A DNA stretch of 64,000 bases, from assembly GCF_009674685.1 (NCBI RefSeq), contig NZ_WKJI01000002.1:124001-188000 (forward strand), written 5' to 3'. This document shows, piece by piece, positions 20,153 through 29,661 of the stretch. Source of the stretch: Pedobacter puniceum. GTDB taxonomy: Bacteria > Bacteroidota > Bacteroidia > Sphingobacteriales > Sphingobacteriaceae. Position 1 is the stretch's first letter. Each line of letters begins with the position of its first letter. The notes beneath the pieces are model-generated. The model saw only the letters and a list, made by a program, of their open reading frames with translations. It searched no databases and was not told the DNA's origin. A program made the position numbers and the translations under genes.

Positions 20153-20700
20153 CACAAAGCGGCTATCTCTTAAGAAATTATCATATCGTATGAGTTGAGT
20201 CGAAACTTTCTTCTGGGTATATCAGATAAGGTTTCGACTCTTCTATTTATAAATCTTTTAAACTCGAGGCTTCCTGCACAAGTCTTTCCTACCCTAGCCG
20301 GGTAACGGCTTTTTTCTTTTCCTTGATGAAAAGAAACAAAAACGAGGAACGAGTTCATGAATGCCTAAGAAAAACCATAAACAAAAAATGAATAAATCAA
20401 GGCTAATAATATTTGTTGTTTCGTCTAAATAAATCTTTATCTACAATCCTGAGTAGTGTGAAAGGTTTTGCTTTATGGAAGTTTTTACAACACCCGTCGG
20501 ATTGTTTTCTGATAATGCTCTAGGAAAGTTTATGCAAAGATTTATTGACTATACTTCCAAATCTTCATAGGCCACCATTCGTTCTTCGGAGTAAGTTTGT
20601 CTTAATATTAAAGGCAGTTCCTAAATATCCGTTCTTTAGGAATCTTTATACTTTTACTTTCTACTCCAAATAATAGTAAATATTCATAAAACTCAAATAG
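20153..20700. other. Intergenic region between convergent GH2 and sulfatase genes
   Basis: The 548-bp gap holds no convincing gene. It contains a 10-bp perfect inverted repeat (20197-20240), a 9-bp hairpin TTTCTTTTC/GAAAAGAAA (20313-20336) and an 8-bp hairpin TTCCTAAA/TTTAGGAA (20618-20642). A 31-codon ATG frame at 20475-20570 has no evident ribosome-binding context. The hairpin cluster resembles dispersed palindromic spacers of Bacteroidota genomes. Confidence 0.5.
20197..20240 (+). terminator. Inverted repeat after GH2
   Basis: GAGTCGAAAC (20197-20206) is perfectly complementary to GTTTCGACTC (20231-20240) across a 24-nt loop. It lies 44 bp beyond the GH2 stop and is followed by TTCTATTTAT rather than a clean T-run, so it is a possible but weak terminator. 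Confidence 0.4.
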
Positions 20701-22089
20701 CTATTTAACCTCTTTAGGCTGAATCTTTTTAGGTTTCTGATTATTCATTAAAGCTTTATGAATATCAGAAGTAATCTGCATCCATTCTGGTTCTTCAAAC
20801 CATAAAGGGTCAATTAAGCCCCTCTCCCACCTTAATAAAGCTTTACTTAATGATTTATATTGTTTTGTTTCTTGTTTAGATAAGTCTTTAGTCTCCCCAA
20901 TATCAGCTTTTAAATTATAAAGAACTGTACCGCCTTCTTTAATCCTGATAAGTTTATAATCGCCTTTACGTACTGCGGCTGCTTCATCTTTTCTCCAAAA
21001 CAATTGCTGATGACCTTTTTCCTTCGCTTTAAAAGGTATCAAACTAGCACCATCTATCGGTTTATGAGTAGGATTTTTAGCATCTACAATAGCCAAAGAA
21101 GTAGCATAAATATCTAAAGATGAAACCAGTTTATCTGATTTTACTCCCTCAGGTAATTGCCCCTTCCAACTCATGATAAAAGGCACCCTATGGCCGCCTT
21201 CAAATTTATTCCCTTTCCATCCCTTTAAAGGAAATACCGTAGATTGATTATTATTGGCACCACCATTATCACTTAAAAAGAAAATCAGCGTGTTTTCTAG
21301 TAATTTTTCAGTTTCTAGCTTTCTCATCACTTTACCAATATTTTCATCTAAAGACCATGTCATAGCGGCTAGTAATTGTCTAGGATGATTTTTAAATCTT
21401 TCCAAATCTTCTTTTTTAGCATGCATAGGGGTATGTACCGCATTAAAAGACAAGTACATAAAAAAAGGCTGATTTTTAAATTTATCGATATAATTAACGG
21501 CAGCATCTCCTAAAACATCGGTTAAATAACCCTCTTTAAAATCTATATGGTTTTGGTTATGTCTGATAGCATTAATGCTACCCGGTTTATCATCTTTCGG
21601 ATTTGAAAAATAACTTCTAGAACCTCCTAAAAAGCCATAAAATTCATCAAAACCTCTGGCATTTGGCCTATATACTTCTCTATCACCTAAATGCCATTTC
21701 CCTATGGCGATAGTTTTATAACCTTTTTGCTGTAAGGTTGCGCCAAGGGTAATTTCAGAAACATCTAAACCTAGGCTATCTCCAGTTCCATTACACTCGA
21801 AACCGAAACGTTGTTGATATCTGCCGGTAATTAATCCGGCTCTAGACGGAGAACATACTGTAGCGCTAGTATGTGCATCAGTGAAAACGATACCACTTTT
21901 AGCTAACTTATCAATCTCTGGTGTTTGCAAATCTTTTGACCCCATAAAGCCAAAATCTGCATAGCCTGCATCATCAAGTAAAATAACAATGATATTAGGT
22001 TTTTTAGTGCTTCTTTCTTGGGCTTTAAGTACGTACGGAACAAGCGCTATTACTACATAAACGAACAGGTACTTCATAAACATTTTCAT
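20701..22089 (-). CDS. S1-family sulfatase (Cys-type)
   Basis: The 462-residue alkaline-phosphatase-fold sulfatase starts with a signal peptide and the metal-binding strand PNIIVILLDDAGYADFG. The formylglycine site is CSPSR (Cys79) in ATVCSPSRAGLITGRY, so it needs a radical-SAM maturase encoded elsewhere. IAIGKWHLG and the second metal site FFLSDNGGANNN are present. It removes sulfate esters from a sugar in the periplasm or at the surface. It follows the O-acetylesterase gene by 41 bp, so the pair would strip acetyl and sulfate groups together. Regiospecificity cannot be read from sequence. Confidence 0.94.
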   Translation of the reverse strand: MKMFMKYLFVYVVIALVPYVLKAQERSTKKPNIIVILLDDAGYADFGFMGSKDLQTPEIDKLAKSGIVFTDAHTSATVCSPSRAGLITGRYQQRFGFECNGTGDSLGLDVSEITLGATLQQKGYKTIAIGKWHLGDREVYRPNARGFDEFYGFLGGSRSYFSNPKDDKPGSINAIRHNQNHIDFKEGYLTDVLGDAAVNYIDKFKNQPFFMYLSFNAVHTPMHAKKEDLERFKNHPRQLLAAMTWSLDENIGKVMRKLETEKLLENTLIFFLSDNGGANNNQSTVFPLKGWKGNKFEGGHRVPFIMSWKGQLPEGVKSDKLVSSLDIYATSLAIVDAKNPTHKPIDGASLIPFKAKEKGHQQLFWRKDEAAAVRKGDYKLIRIKEGGTVLYNLKADIGETKDLSKQETKQYKSLSKALLRWERGLIDPLWFEEPEWMQITSDIHKALMNNQKPKKIQPKEVK

Positions 22090-22130
22090 TTGCTGCTATT
22101 AAAGTTTTTAGTTTTTTATCTCAATTAGTT

Positions 22131-23621
22131 TTACCAATCATCTGTTCTAAATGGTACTGCTGGCAGTCCATCCTTATTATATAAATTTGCTTCGGGGTTG
22201 CTAGACCAAGCATAGCGTACAGCAACAGGCTGTGCTACTTTATCAGAAGTTAGGATGATTTTATTTCTTACAATTTTAGCTTTGGCCCAATAGAATTTCT
22301 TATCGGCACCAGCCAATTCAAATGCTTTTAGTTCACCTTTTGTGGTTAAACCTTTACCTACATGATAAAAATTTAGGGTTACTTGGTTATTTTTTATGGT
22401 TTTGTTGGCATAAATTGGCCCGCTATAGGTTATAGATTTACCATAAGCAATTGCCTTAGCTGCTAGGTAAAGTCTTTTGCCAACATCTTTTTTATTCTTT
22501 GGATGAATATCTTTAGCATCGCCAATATCAATGGTAACCGCCATACCTGTATAAGGCACTTTTAAAGTAGCTGTTTGTGCTTCTCTAAGTAAAGCCCAGT
22601 TATCTGCAAATACAGGTTCTACATTTCTGGCTCTAAAATTTGCCAACTGTACAAATAAGAAAGGCATTTCATCTTTTTGCCACTTGGCTCGCCAATCTTT
22701 AATCAGTAAAGGAAATAAGCTGTGATACTGTGCTGCTCTACTAGCATTATTTTCTCCTTGATACCAAATAACCCCCTTAATTTCGTAAGGAATAAGAGGC
22801 GCTATCATGGCATTAAAAAGTGCAGTTGGATAGTTTTTCTCTTTTGGAAGTACTGGCGCTTTAGCTGGAGGTGTTGCCTTTTTTGCAAGTTCGGCCTCTT
22901 TTAAATAGTTAAGATAGAGTAATTCCCAATTGGCTTCAAGTTTTTGATATTTGAGAACAGAATCTTTAAAATCTGGGTGTTGGATAAGGCTTTCGCCCGA
23001 TGTCCATGCTTCTACAGGAGTTGCCCCCCATGATGCAGAAATAATACCAACAGGTACGTTTTGGTCTTGATATAAATCTTTAGCAAAATAATAAGCTGCT
23101 GCAGAAAAGCCTCCCGCATTTGTTTGATTACATACTTTCCAACTTCCTGCAACAGCAGTTAAGGGTTGATGACTGATATTTAAACCAACATTGAAGAGTC
23201 TTATCTGATTGTAATTTGCCTGTTTTATTTCCTCAGCAGCTTGGTTAGTCTCAGACAATTTCGTTTGCATATTAGATTGTCCGGAAGCTAACCAAACTTC
23301 ACCAATAAGAATATTCTTTAGAATTAGTGTATCACTTTTTGAAATGATATTGAGCTCTTGCGGAATACGATTAGCTCGCATTTTAGGTAATTTCACCAAC
23401 CATTTCCCGTTTTCATCTGCAATAGTTTCGAAGCTTTTACCTCCAAAAACAATTTTAATTTCTTGTTTTGCTTGTGCTGTTCCCCAAACAGGGATTGCTA
23501 TACCTTGCTGCAAAACCATATGATCTCCAAAAATACTTGCCACTTTAATCTCTTGAGCTAGAGCACTAAAGCTGATCAAAGAGAAACATAGAACTAGAAG
23601 TTTATAGCAATAAGATTTCAT
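22131..23621 (-). CDS. Sialate O-acetylesterase-family carbohydrate esterase
   Basis: The 496-residue exported protein (signal peptide to about residue 22) has an SGNH/SASA esterase fold. The nucleophile motif is LASGQSNMQ (Ser116), with conserved WGATPVEAWTSG and the segment VIWYQGENNASR. It cleaves acetyl esters from sugars. The family name comes from sialic acid, but in PULs these enzymes often act on plant or algal glycans, which fits its sulfatase partner 41 bp downstream. The upstream region shared with the HTCS gene holds a large inverted repeat with the PUL motif. Confidence 0.88.
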   Translation of the reverse strand: MKSYCYKLLVLCFSLISFSALAQEIKVASIFGDHMVLQQGIAIPVWGTAQAKQEIKIVFGGKSFETIADENGKWLVKLPKMRANRIPQELNIISKSDTLILKNILIGEVWLASGQSNMQTKLSETNQAAEEIKQANYNQIRLFNVGLNISHQPLTAVAGSWKVCNQTNAGGFSAAAYYFAKDLYQDQNVPVGIISASWGATPVEAWTSGESLIQHPDFKDSVLKYQKLEANWELLYLNYLKEAELAKKATPPAKAPVLPKEKNYPTALFNAMIAPLIPYEIKGVIWYQGENNASRAAQYHSLFPLLIKDWRAKWQKDEMPFLFVQLANFRARNVEPVFADNWALLREAQTATLKVPYTGMAVTIDIGDAKDIHPKNKKDVGKRLYLAAKAIAYGKSITYSGPIYANKTIKNNQVTLNFYHVGKGLTTKGELKAFELAGADKKFYWAKAKIVRNKIILTSDKVAQPVAVRYAWSSNPEANLYNKDGLPAVPFRTDDW

Positions 23622-23675
23622 GTAAATACGCTTTAAATCTAAAATTTAATTTCACCATTAGATTTAAAAAATATT

Positions 23676-23763
23676 GGTTTAAACAGCCCAAAATAAGGGT
23701 ACAGACATGTCAAAGAAAAATCAAGATGAGCTAAAAGTACCCCTCTTTTGAACTGTTTTAAAT
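23676..23763. promoter_or_regulatory. Large imperfect inverted repeat between esterase and HTCS genes
   Basis: Arms at 23676-23702 and 23737-23763 match at 20 of 27 positions as an inverted repeat, each containing a CAAAA-N-GGGTAC-like core. Read toward the esterase, the near arm gives TACCCTTATTTTGGGC, closely matching the GH2 proximal box TACCCTTATATTGAAT, and a TTGACA lies exactly 22 bp further out (23708-23713). Read toward the HTCS, the far arm gives TACCCCTCTTTTGAAC. No exact TAnnTTTG is at the expected spacing. Confidence 0.45.
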
Positions 23764-23836
23764 ATCTAGCCTAAGCATATTAATTTTAATTTAGAAACCA
23801 CAATTGTATTTTGAATTTGCCTTAAAAGTTAAAGAA

Positions 23837-23914
23837 ATGATGAAACTAAATCGCTATGAGTATGCTGTATATTTTGCATTAATAGCAGTGTTCCTTTTAT
23901 TGATTATGATGTAA
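23837..23914 (+). CDS. Possible 25-residue hydrophobic peptide
   Basis: A short frame encodes MMKLNRYEYAVYFALIAVF and then a hydrophobic end, LLLIMM. It has a polar N-terminus and a single membrane-spanning stretch, preceded by an A-rich sequence. It lies alone in the 420-bp gap between the esterase and HTCS genes. Such tiny membrane peptides exist, but chance is not excluded. Confidence 0.22.
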   Translation: MMKLNRYEYAVYFALIAVFLLLIMM

Positions 23915-24041
23915 AAAATAAACCAAAGGAGTACGGTATATTTTAAAAATTAAGGTATATTTAATTAACCTAAACAAACCAATTAAATACTTCACACATT
24001 GCTCATGGTATGCGAATACGATATAAAAGCAATTATTTTGT

Positions 24042-27000
24042 TTGATAAAGATGTTTAAACTTATAATTTGTTGTTTTTGTGTGTTTTGCTATTCTTTAGG
24101 TCTTACCGCCCAAGAGAATGTTAATACATTTTTGTCTATTGATAATGGATTAGTAAACAATGAGGTTACATCAATAAAACAAGATAAATATGGGTTTTTA
24201 TGGTTTGGTACCCGTGGTGGACTTAATCACTATGATGGTTATAACCTAAAATTATTAAGAAATAAATCAAGCTCTACCAATAATTTATCTAGCCAAGCTG
24301 TTGAAGCTATGCATGCCGGAAAAGAGTTTCTTTGGATAGGTACCAAAACAGGTGGATTAAATAAATATGATTTTCTAAAGGATAGCATCACCAGTTATAT
24401 AATACCTGGTGTAGAGGGGGTTATAGATATATTTTCTGTTTATGAAGATCAAAATGGAGATGTTTATGTTGGCTCTTCTAAAGGGCTTTACTATTTAAAT
24501 CAAAAAACACAAAAGTTTAAACAGATAGATAAAAGTATCGCCAACAGCATTATTGCCGACGGTAGGGGTATGATTTGGACTGCAACCACAAGTGGCTTAA
24601 GAAACTACAACAAGAACAAAAAGCTTATTTCTGAGATTAAGTTTGGACTTAACTTTGTTACCCTTACCTCTTTAGCTTTAGATAAAAAAAGAAATACGCT
24701 GTACATAGGAAGCTGGAACAAAGGGTTGTTTATTTATAATTTTATTACCAAAGCTTTTAAAAATTATACCCATGACCCTAAAAACCCTAATAGCTTAAGC
24801 AATAATAATACTTACAGAGTTTTACTAGATCAAAACGGATTTTTATGGGTAGGTACTTGGGGCGGTGGCTTAAACAAATTTAATATCAACAGCCAAAATT
24901 TTACTCGTTATGTATTTTCTTCGGCAGACAATTTAAACTACATTAATAAAGTTGTTTTAAGTATAGAACAAGACCACTCTGGTGTGATTTGGTTTGGTAC
25001 AGAGGGTGGTATTTACAGGATAAACCCTCACAAAAAGAAATTTTATAACATCACCCATCAGTATAACAAACCAGGGAGCTTAATAAACACCCATATTGTA
25101 TCGGTATTAAAAGACAGTAATCATGCTTTATGGGTAGGTACTAAAGATGGTGGTTTGGTTTATTCTGCAGATGGAAAAACCTTTACCAAAGTTAATTTAC
25201 CGCTGCCAGTTAGCTTTAATTTTAGAGTGAATACTGTTTTTCAAGATGGTAGTAAGCTATGGATAGGCACTAACGAAGGCTTATTTATCATGGATGGCTT
25301 AAAGCCAAACAGTAAGATTAGCAGGTACATCAGCTCTGATGAGAAAACAAGCATCAGTGCAAATAAAATTACAACCATTATTAAAGATAAAGCTGGTATT
25401 ATTTGGTTAGGCACCCAAAATAACGGATTAAATAGAGTTGTTGGATATCAAAAATCTGGCGAACCTTTAGTGAAAAGATATGCTCTTTCATCTGCTCCGG
25501 ATAAATTACAAAGCGAGCGTATCACTGCTATGTTTAATGACAAAAAAGGAAGACTGTGGATAGGTACTTTTAATGGTTTACACCTTTACAACAGAAATAA
25601 AGATGGGTTTAAAAACTTCCAACACTATATTAAAGACTCTACTTCTATTAGTAATAGTATTGTTTTAAGCATAGCGCAAGATCAAAAAGGTACTATTTGG
25701 ATAGGTACACCAAACGGACTTAATAAATTAATAGAAAAGCAAAATCAAATTAGTTTTAAAAATTATTTTGCTAGAGATAATTTCCCTAACGATTATATAC
25801 ATGCCATTTTACCTGATAAAAAATCTAGAATTTGGATAAGTACCAATAAAGGGATAGCCAGTTTTAATACGGCTACAGAAGAGTTTAAAACCTTTGATAT
25901 AAGAGATGGTTTGGTATCAAATGCATTTGCAGAAAATGCAGCTTTTGCTGATGCTAGCGGTGTTTTTTACTTTGGTGGTATAAAGGGTATTACTTATTTT
26001 AACCCAGATAGCATTAAAATTAATGAAATGCTACCACCAGTATATTTCACCAACTTATACATTAATAATAAACAAGCTGTTGTAGGCGAAGAAATTGAAG
26101 GCAATGTAGTTTTAAAACAATCTTTATTAAAAACGCCACACATTACCCTAAATTATAAGCAAGATTTCTTAACCATTTCTTTTGCAGCATTAGATTACCA
26201 TGCATCAGATAAAAACCAATACACTTACCGCTTAAAAGGCTTTGAAAATGAATGGGTTAACGCTGGGCGTAGACGTAATGTAACCTACACAAATCTTCCG
26301 GCGGGTACTTATACCTTAGAAGTTAAAGCCTCAAATAGTGATAATATTTGGAATCATAAAGGTGCAGCCTTAAAAATCACCATATTACCACCACCTTGGA
26401 AAACTTGGTGGGCAAAACTTATTTATGTATCTGTTTTCTTGTTTTTACTATGGCTATCAAGATATATTGGTTTAAACAGGTTAAGATTAAAAAACAAATT
26501 AGAACTGGCTAACCTAAGCTTAAAAAGAGAGCGTGAAATAACAGAGATAAAATCAAAATTATTTACCAATATCTCTCATGAGTTTAGAACACCATTAACT
26601 TTAATGATTGGTCCGCTTGATGACTTATCTAGAACAGAAAATTTAAACTTTGGGGTAAGAAAAACAGTTTTAAGCCTTCAAGATCAAGCTAAAAGATTAT
26701 TAAATCTTGTAAACCAACTATTAGATTTTCAGAAAGCAGAAGCGAACAAGCTAACTCTAAATGCCACTAAAGGAAATATGGTTTCTTTTAGCAAGCAAAT
26801 ATTTTATTCTTTTAGGAATGAGGCTAACAGAAGGAATATAAAATTTCAGTTTTCTTCTTCAAGTAGCCAAATTATGCTTGATTTCGATGAGGAGAAAATG
26901 ACCATCATTTTATATAACCTCTTAGCAAATGCATTTAAATTTTCTAGTACCGGAGGTACAGTTAGTTTAACTGTAAATACCTTAGATGAGCAAAATACCT

Positions 27001-28124
27001 CGTATTGCGAAATTATTGTTAGTGATACAGGTAAAGGCATCAGCGAAAGCGAAAAAGAAAAAATATTTGATAGGTTTTATCAAGTAGCTAAGGCTGAAGC
27101 AGGAAAATTTGCTGGTACGGGCATAGGTTTAGCATTTACCAAAGATCTTGTTTTATTACACAGCGGCAGTATTACGGTTGATAGCGAGTTACAAAAGGGT
27201 AGTTCTTTCCGGATATTATTGCCTCTTCAGGCACATCAAAACATAGATTTACCAGTTTACGAGGCTTTAGATGAAGATTTAACACCTGAAGAAACCATTA
27301 TAGAAGAGGCTGATGAGCGTTTAAACGAAGCAACTGAAACTGTAAAACCTATTGTGCTTATTGTAGAAGATAACACAGAAGTAAATGAATACTTGGTTTC
27401 TTTATTAAAAACAAACTATCAAACTTTTACAGCCTTTAACGGGAAAGAAGGGTTGAAAATGGCTTTAGATATTATCCCTGATGTTATCATTAGCGATGTT
27501 ATGATGCCTGAAATGGATGGATATACATTGTGTCATGAGATAAAATCAACATTGAGTACCTCTCACATTCCGGTTATTTTATTAACTGCCCAGTCTGATT
27601 CATCAGCACATTTAAAAGGCGTTAATGAAGGTGCCGATGTATATTTATCTAAACCTTTTAACTCGCCTATACTACTTTCTCATGTTAGAAATTTACTAGA
27701 ATCAAGAAAGAAGCTAAAAGAATTGTTTACACAAAAAGTAAGCTTAGGACCAAGTGAAGTAGAAATTACATCTTTTGAGGGCGAGTTTATTAAGAAAATC
27801 ATCGCTAAAATAGAAGACAACCTAAGTAATTCTGATTTCAATACCGATGAACTGGCAGAGGAAATGAATATGAGTAGATCAACATTTTATCGTAAGCTAA
27901 AAGCTATTACAGATATGTCGGGCTCAGAGTTTATCAGATTTATTAAAATACAAAGAAGTGCGCAGTTGCTGTTATCAGGAGAGTATACCATTAAACAAAT
28001 TGCATATGAAGTGGGCTTTAATGATACCAAACACTTTAGAAAATGTTTTATTAAACAGTATAATATGACTCCTTCTGATTACATCAAGAAAGAAGGCGGG
28101 CAACAGGTAAAAGACGAAGACTGA
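24042..28124 (+). CDS. Hybrid two-component system sensor/regulator (HTCS)
   Basis: The 1360-residue one-protein two-component system is typical of Bacteroidota PULs. After a signal peptide come about 13-14 Reg_prop repeats (LWFGTRGGLNHYDG, LWVGTWGGGLNKFN and others), enough for two seven-bladed periplasmic propellers. A Y_Y_Y domain (about 725-785), one membrane helix (about 790-808), a HisKA domain with His846 (NISHEFRTPLTLM) and a HATPase with GTGIGLAF follow. The receiver domain has Asp1152 (ISDVMMPEMDG), and a C-terminal AraC helix-turn-helix ends the protein. It would sense an oligosaccharide and activate the surrounding genes. It is transcribed alone and divergent from the esterase operon. 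Confidence 0.96.
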   Translation: MIKMFKLIICCFCVFCYSLGLTAQENVNTFLSIDNGLVNNEVTSIKQDKYGFLWFGTRGGLNHYDGYNLKLLRNKSSSTNNLSSQAVEAMHAGKEFLWIGTKTGGLNKYDFLKDSITSYIIPGVEGVIDIFSVYEDQNGDVYVGSSKGLYYLNQKTQKFKQIDKSIANSIIADGRGMIWTATTSGLRNYNKNKKLISEIKFGLNFVTLTSLALDKKRNTLYIGSWNKGLFIYNFITKAFKNYTHDPKNPNSLSNNNTYRVLLDQNGFLWVGTWGGGLNKFNINSQNFTRYVFSSADNLNYINKVVLSIEQDHSGVIWFGTEGGIYRINPHKKKFYNITHQYNKPGSLINTHIVSVLKDSNHALWVGTKDGGLVYSADGKTFTKVNLPLPVSFNFRVNTVFQDGSKLWIGTNEGLFIMDGLKPNSKISRYISSDEKTSISANKITTIIKDKAGIIWLGTQNNGLNRVVGYQKSGEPLVKRYALSSAPDKLQSERITAMFNDKKGRLWIGTFNGLHLYNRNKDGFKNFQHYIKDSTSISNSIVLSIAQDQKGTIWIGTPNGLNKLIEKQNQISFKNYFARDNFPNDYIHAILPDKKSRIWISTNKGIASFNTATEEFKTFDIRDGLVSNAFAENAAFADASGVFYFGGIKGITYFNPDSIKINEMLPPVYFTNLYINNKQAVVGEEIEGNVVLKQSLLKTPHITLNYKQDFLTISFAALDYHASDKNQYTYRLKGFENEWVNAGRRRNVTYTNLPAGTYTLEVKASNSDNIWNHKGAALKITILPPPWKTWWAKLIYVSVFLFLLWLSRYIGLNRLRLKNKLELANLSLKREREITEIKSKLFTNISHEFRTPLTLMIGPLDDLSRTENLNFGVRKTVLSLQDQAKRLLNLVNQLLDFQKAEANKLTLNATKGNMVSFSKQIFYSFRNEANRRNIKFQFSSSSSQIMLDFDEEKMTIILYNLLANAFKFSSTGGTVSLTVNTLDEQNTSYCEIIVSDTGKGISESEKEKIFDRFYQVAKAEAGKFAGTGIGLAFTKDLVLLHSGSITVDSELQKGSSFRILLPLQAHQNIDLPVYEALDEDLTPEETIIEEADERLNEATETVKPIVLIVEDNTEVNEYLVSLLKTNYQTFTAFNGKEGLKMALDIIPDVIISDVMMPEMDGYTLCHEIKSTLSTSHIPVILLTAQSDSSAHLKGVNEGADVYLSKPFNSPILLSHVRNLLESRKKLKELFTQKVSLGPSEVEITSFEGEFIKKIIAKIEDNLSNSDFNTDELAEEMNMSRSTFYRKLKAITDMSGSEFIRFIKIQRSAQLLLSGEYTIKQIAYEVGFNDTKHFRKCFIKQYNMTPSDYIKKEGGQQVKDED

Positions 28125-28183
28125 TAGCTAGAATTTTTACTCCAGGAGAGCATTAAAACATTTAATACTAACTAGAAATAAAA

Positions 28184-28213
28184 AACAGCGTCCTCAATAA
28201 GAGAGACGCTGTT
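28184..28213 (-). terminator. Terminator of the beta-helix/sulfatase operon
   Basis: AACAGCGTC and GACGCTGTT form a perfect 9-bp stem. On the minus strand it is followed by TTTTTATTT, a good U-tract, so it ends the sulfatase transcript from 28255. It lies in the gap convergent with the HTCS gene. Confidence 0.8.
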
Positions 28214-28254
28214 GACATATAACAATAACCCACTAACAAATAATAAAACCAATT

Positions 28255-29658
28255 TTACTTATCAAAAACAAAACGTTTAGGGTGAAGCTCGTTATATTGT
28301 TTTTCTTGTGTTAAACCTAAAAATAAGGGCTCTTTCAATTGCCCATTCCAAACTTTCCATTGTTGCATAAGCTTATCAAAAGCTTGTTTATTTTCTTGAT
28401 AAAGGTTGGCTTTTTCTGAAATATCTTTTAAGCTATTAAACAATTCTTGGTTGTGTGTTTCTGTTACTACTATTTTATGCTCTAAAGTTCTTACAGCAAT
28501 TACACCTTTATCATAATTTCTCCAGAACAAATATTCGTGTGGCGCTTTTTTATTCTCTCCGTTTAAATAAGGCAATAAGTTAACACCGTCTAAAGGTTTT
28601 TCAGGATTAATTTTTGATTTAACAGTTGCGGCCACTGTAGCCAAAATATCTAGAGATATAACTGGTTTTTCATAAACAGTACCCGCCTTAATTTTTGCAG
28701 GCCATTGTATGGCAAAAGGCACTTTAATGCCTCCATCCCAAAAGTTAGATTTCTGGCCGCGTAGCGGGCCATTATCAGAGGCATTATCATTTTCTGGTCC
28801 TCCGTTATCCGAAAGGAAAACAACAATGGTATTTTTATCTAAACCTTTATCTTCTAATTGTTTAAGTACGGCACCAATACCATCATCCATGGCGCTAACC
28901 ATGGCTGCATAAGTTTTTCTTTTTGGGTTTTGGATATGCGAAAATCTATTTAAATACTTACTGGTTGCCTGCAATGGGGTATGCGGAGCGTTGTAGGCTA
29001 AGTAAATAAAGAATGGTTTTTGCGCATTTTTATCTATAAAGCTAACCGCTTCTCTTGATAAAGCATCTGTTAGATATTCCTTTTCTTCAATAGGTGTTGT
29101 ATTTCTTAATATCTTGGTTTTATATCCATCGTATTGTGTTTTAGCTTTAGTATCATCTTCTAAAGTCCACATTTCTGGCATGTAATGATGTCCACCTTCT
29201 AAAAAGCCAAAAAACTCGTTAAATCCTCTTTTTTGAGGATGTAAATCTGGGTGTGTACCTAAATGCCATTTACCAATTGCAGTACTATAATATCCATTTT
29301 TTTTTAGGATATCGGCCATGGTTTCTTCGGTTAATGGCAAGCCCATTTCAACATCTTGCGGTGCATATAACGGATTTCTTGAATAGCCAAACCTATCTTG
29401 ATACCTACCTGTAATTAAACCTGCCCTACTTGGCCCACAAACCGCGTAAGTAACGTAGCCATTTGTAAATTTTACTCCATTTTTTGCAATGCGGTCTATA
29501 TGAGGAGTGGGGATATCTTTACAACCGTTAAAACCAACATCCTGATAGCCTAAATCATCAGCCAGGATAACAATTACATTAGGTTTACTACTATTTTGAG
29601 CCTTTAGTTGTATAGCCAAACATAAAAGTAAAGCCCATAAAAACATAAATTTCCTCAT
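28255..29658 (-). CDS. S1-family sulfatase (Cys-type)
   Basis: The 467-residue exported sulfatase has the N-terminal metal strand PNVIVILADDLGYQDVGFNG, the modification site CGPSR (Cys74, VCGPSRAGLITGRY), TAIGKWHLG and a second metal site VFLSDNGGPENDN. It should desulfate a sugar residue in the periplasm or at the surface. It follows the beta-helix gene by 3 bp, implying coupled action on one substrate. The divergent motif next to Cys74 (G instead of S) and low similarity to the neighbouring sulfatases suggest a different regiospecificity, which I cannot assign. Confidence 0.94.
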   Translation of the reverse strand: MRKFMFLWALLLCLAIQLKAQNSSKPNVIVILADDLGYQDVGFNGCKDIPTPHIDRIAKNGVKFTNGYVTYAVCGPSRAGLITGRYQDRFGYSRNPLYAPQDVEMGLPLTEETMADILKKNGYYSTAIGKWHLGTHPDLHPQKRGFNEFFGFLEGGHHYMPEMWTLEDDTKAKTQYDGYKTKILRNTTPIEEKEYLTDALSREAVSFIDKNAQKPFFIYLAYNAPHTPLQATSKYLNRFSHIQNPKRKTYAAMVSAMDDGIGAVLKQLEDKGLDKNTIVVFLSDNGGPENDNASDNGPLRGQKSNFWDGGIKVPFAIQWPAKIKAGTVYEKPVISLDILATVAATVKSKINPEKPLDGVNLLPYLNGENKKAPHEYLFWRNYDKGVIAVRTLEHKIVVTETHNQELFNSLKDISEKANLYQENKQAFDKLMQQWKVWNGQLKEPLFLGLTQEKQYNELHPKRFVFDK

Positions 29659-29661
29659 AAC

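Noticed and set aside
20475-20570. 31-codon frame starting MEVFTTPVGLFSDNALGKF
   Set aside because: No ribosome-binding context and no recognisable family; the surrounding gap looks non-coding.
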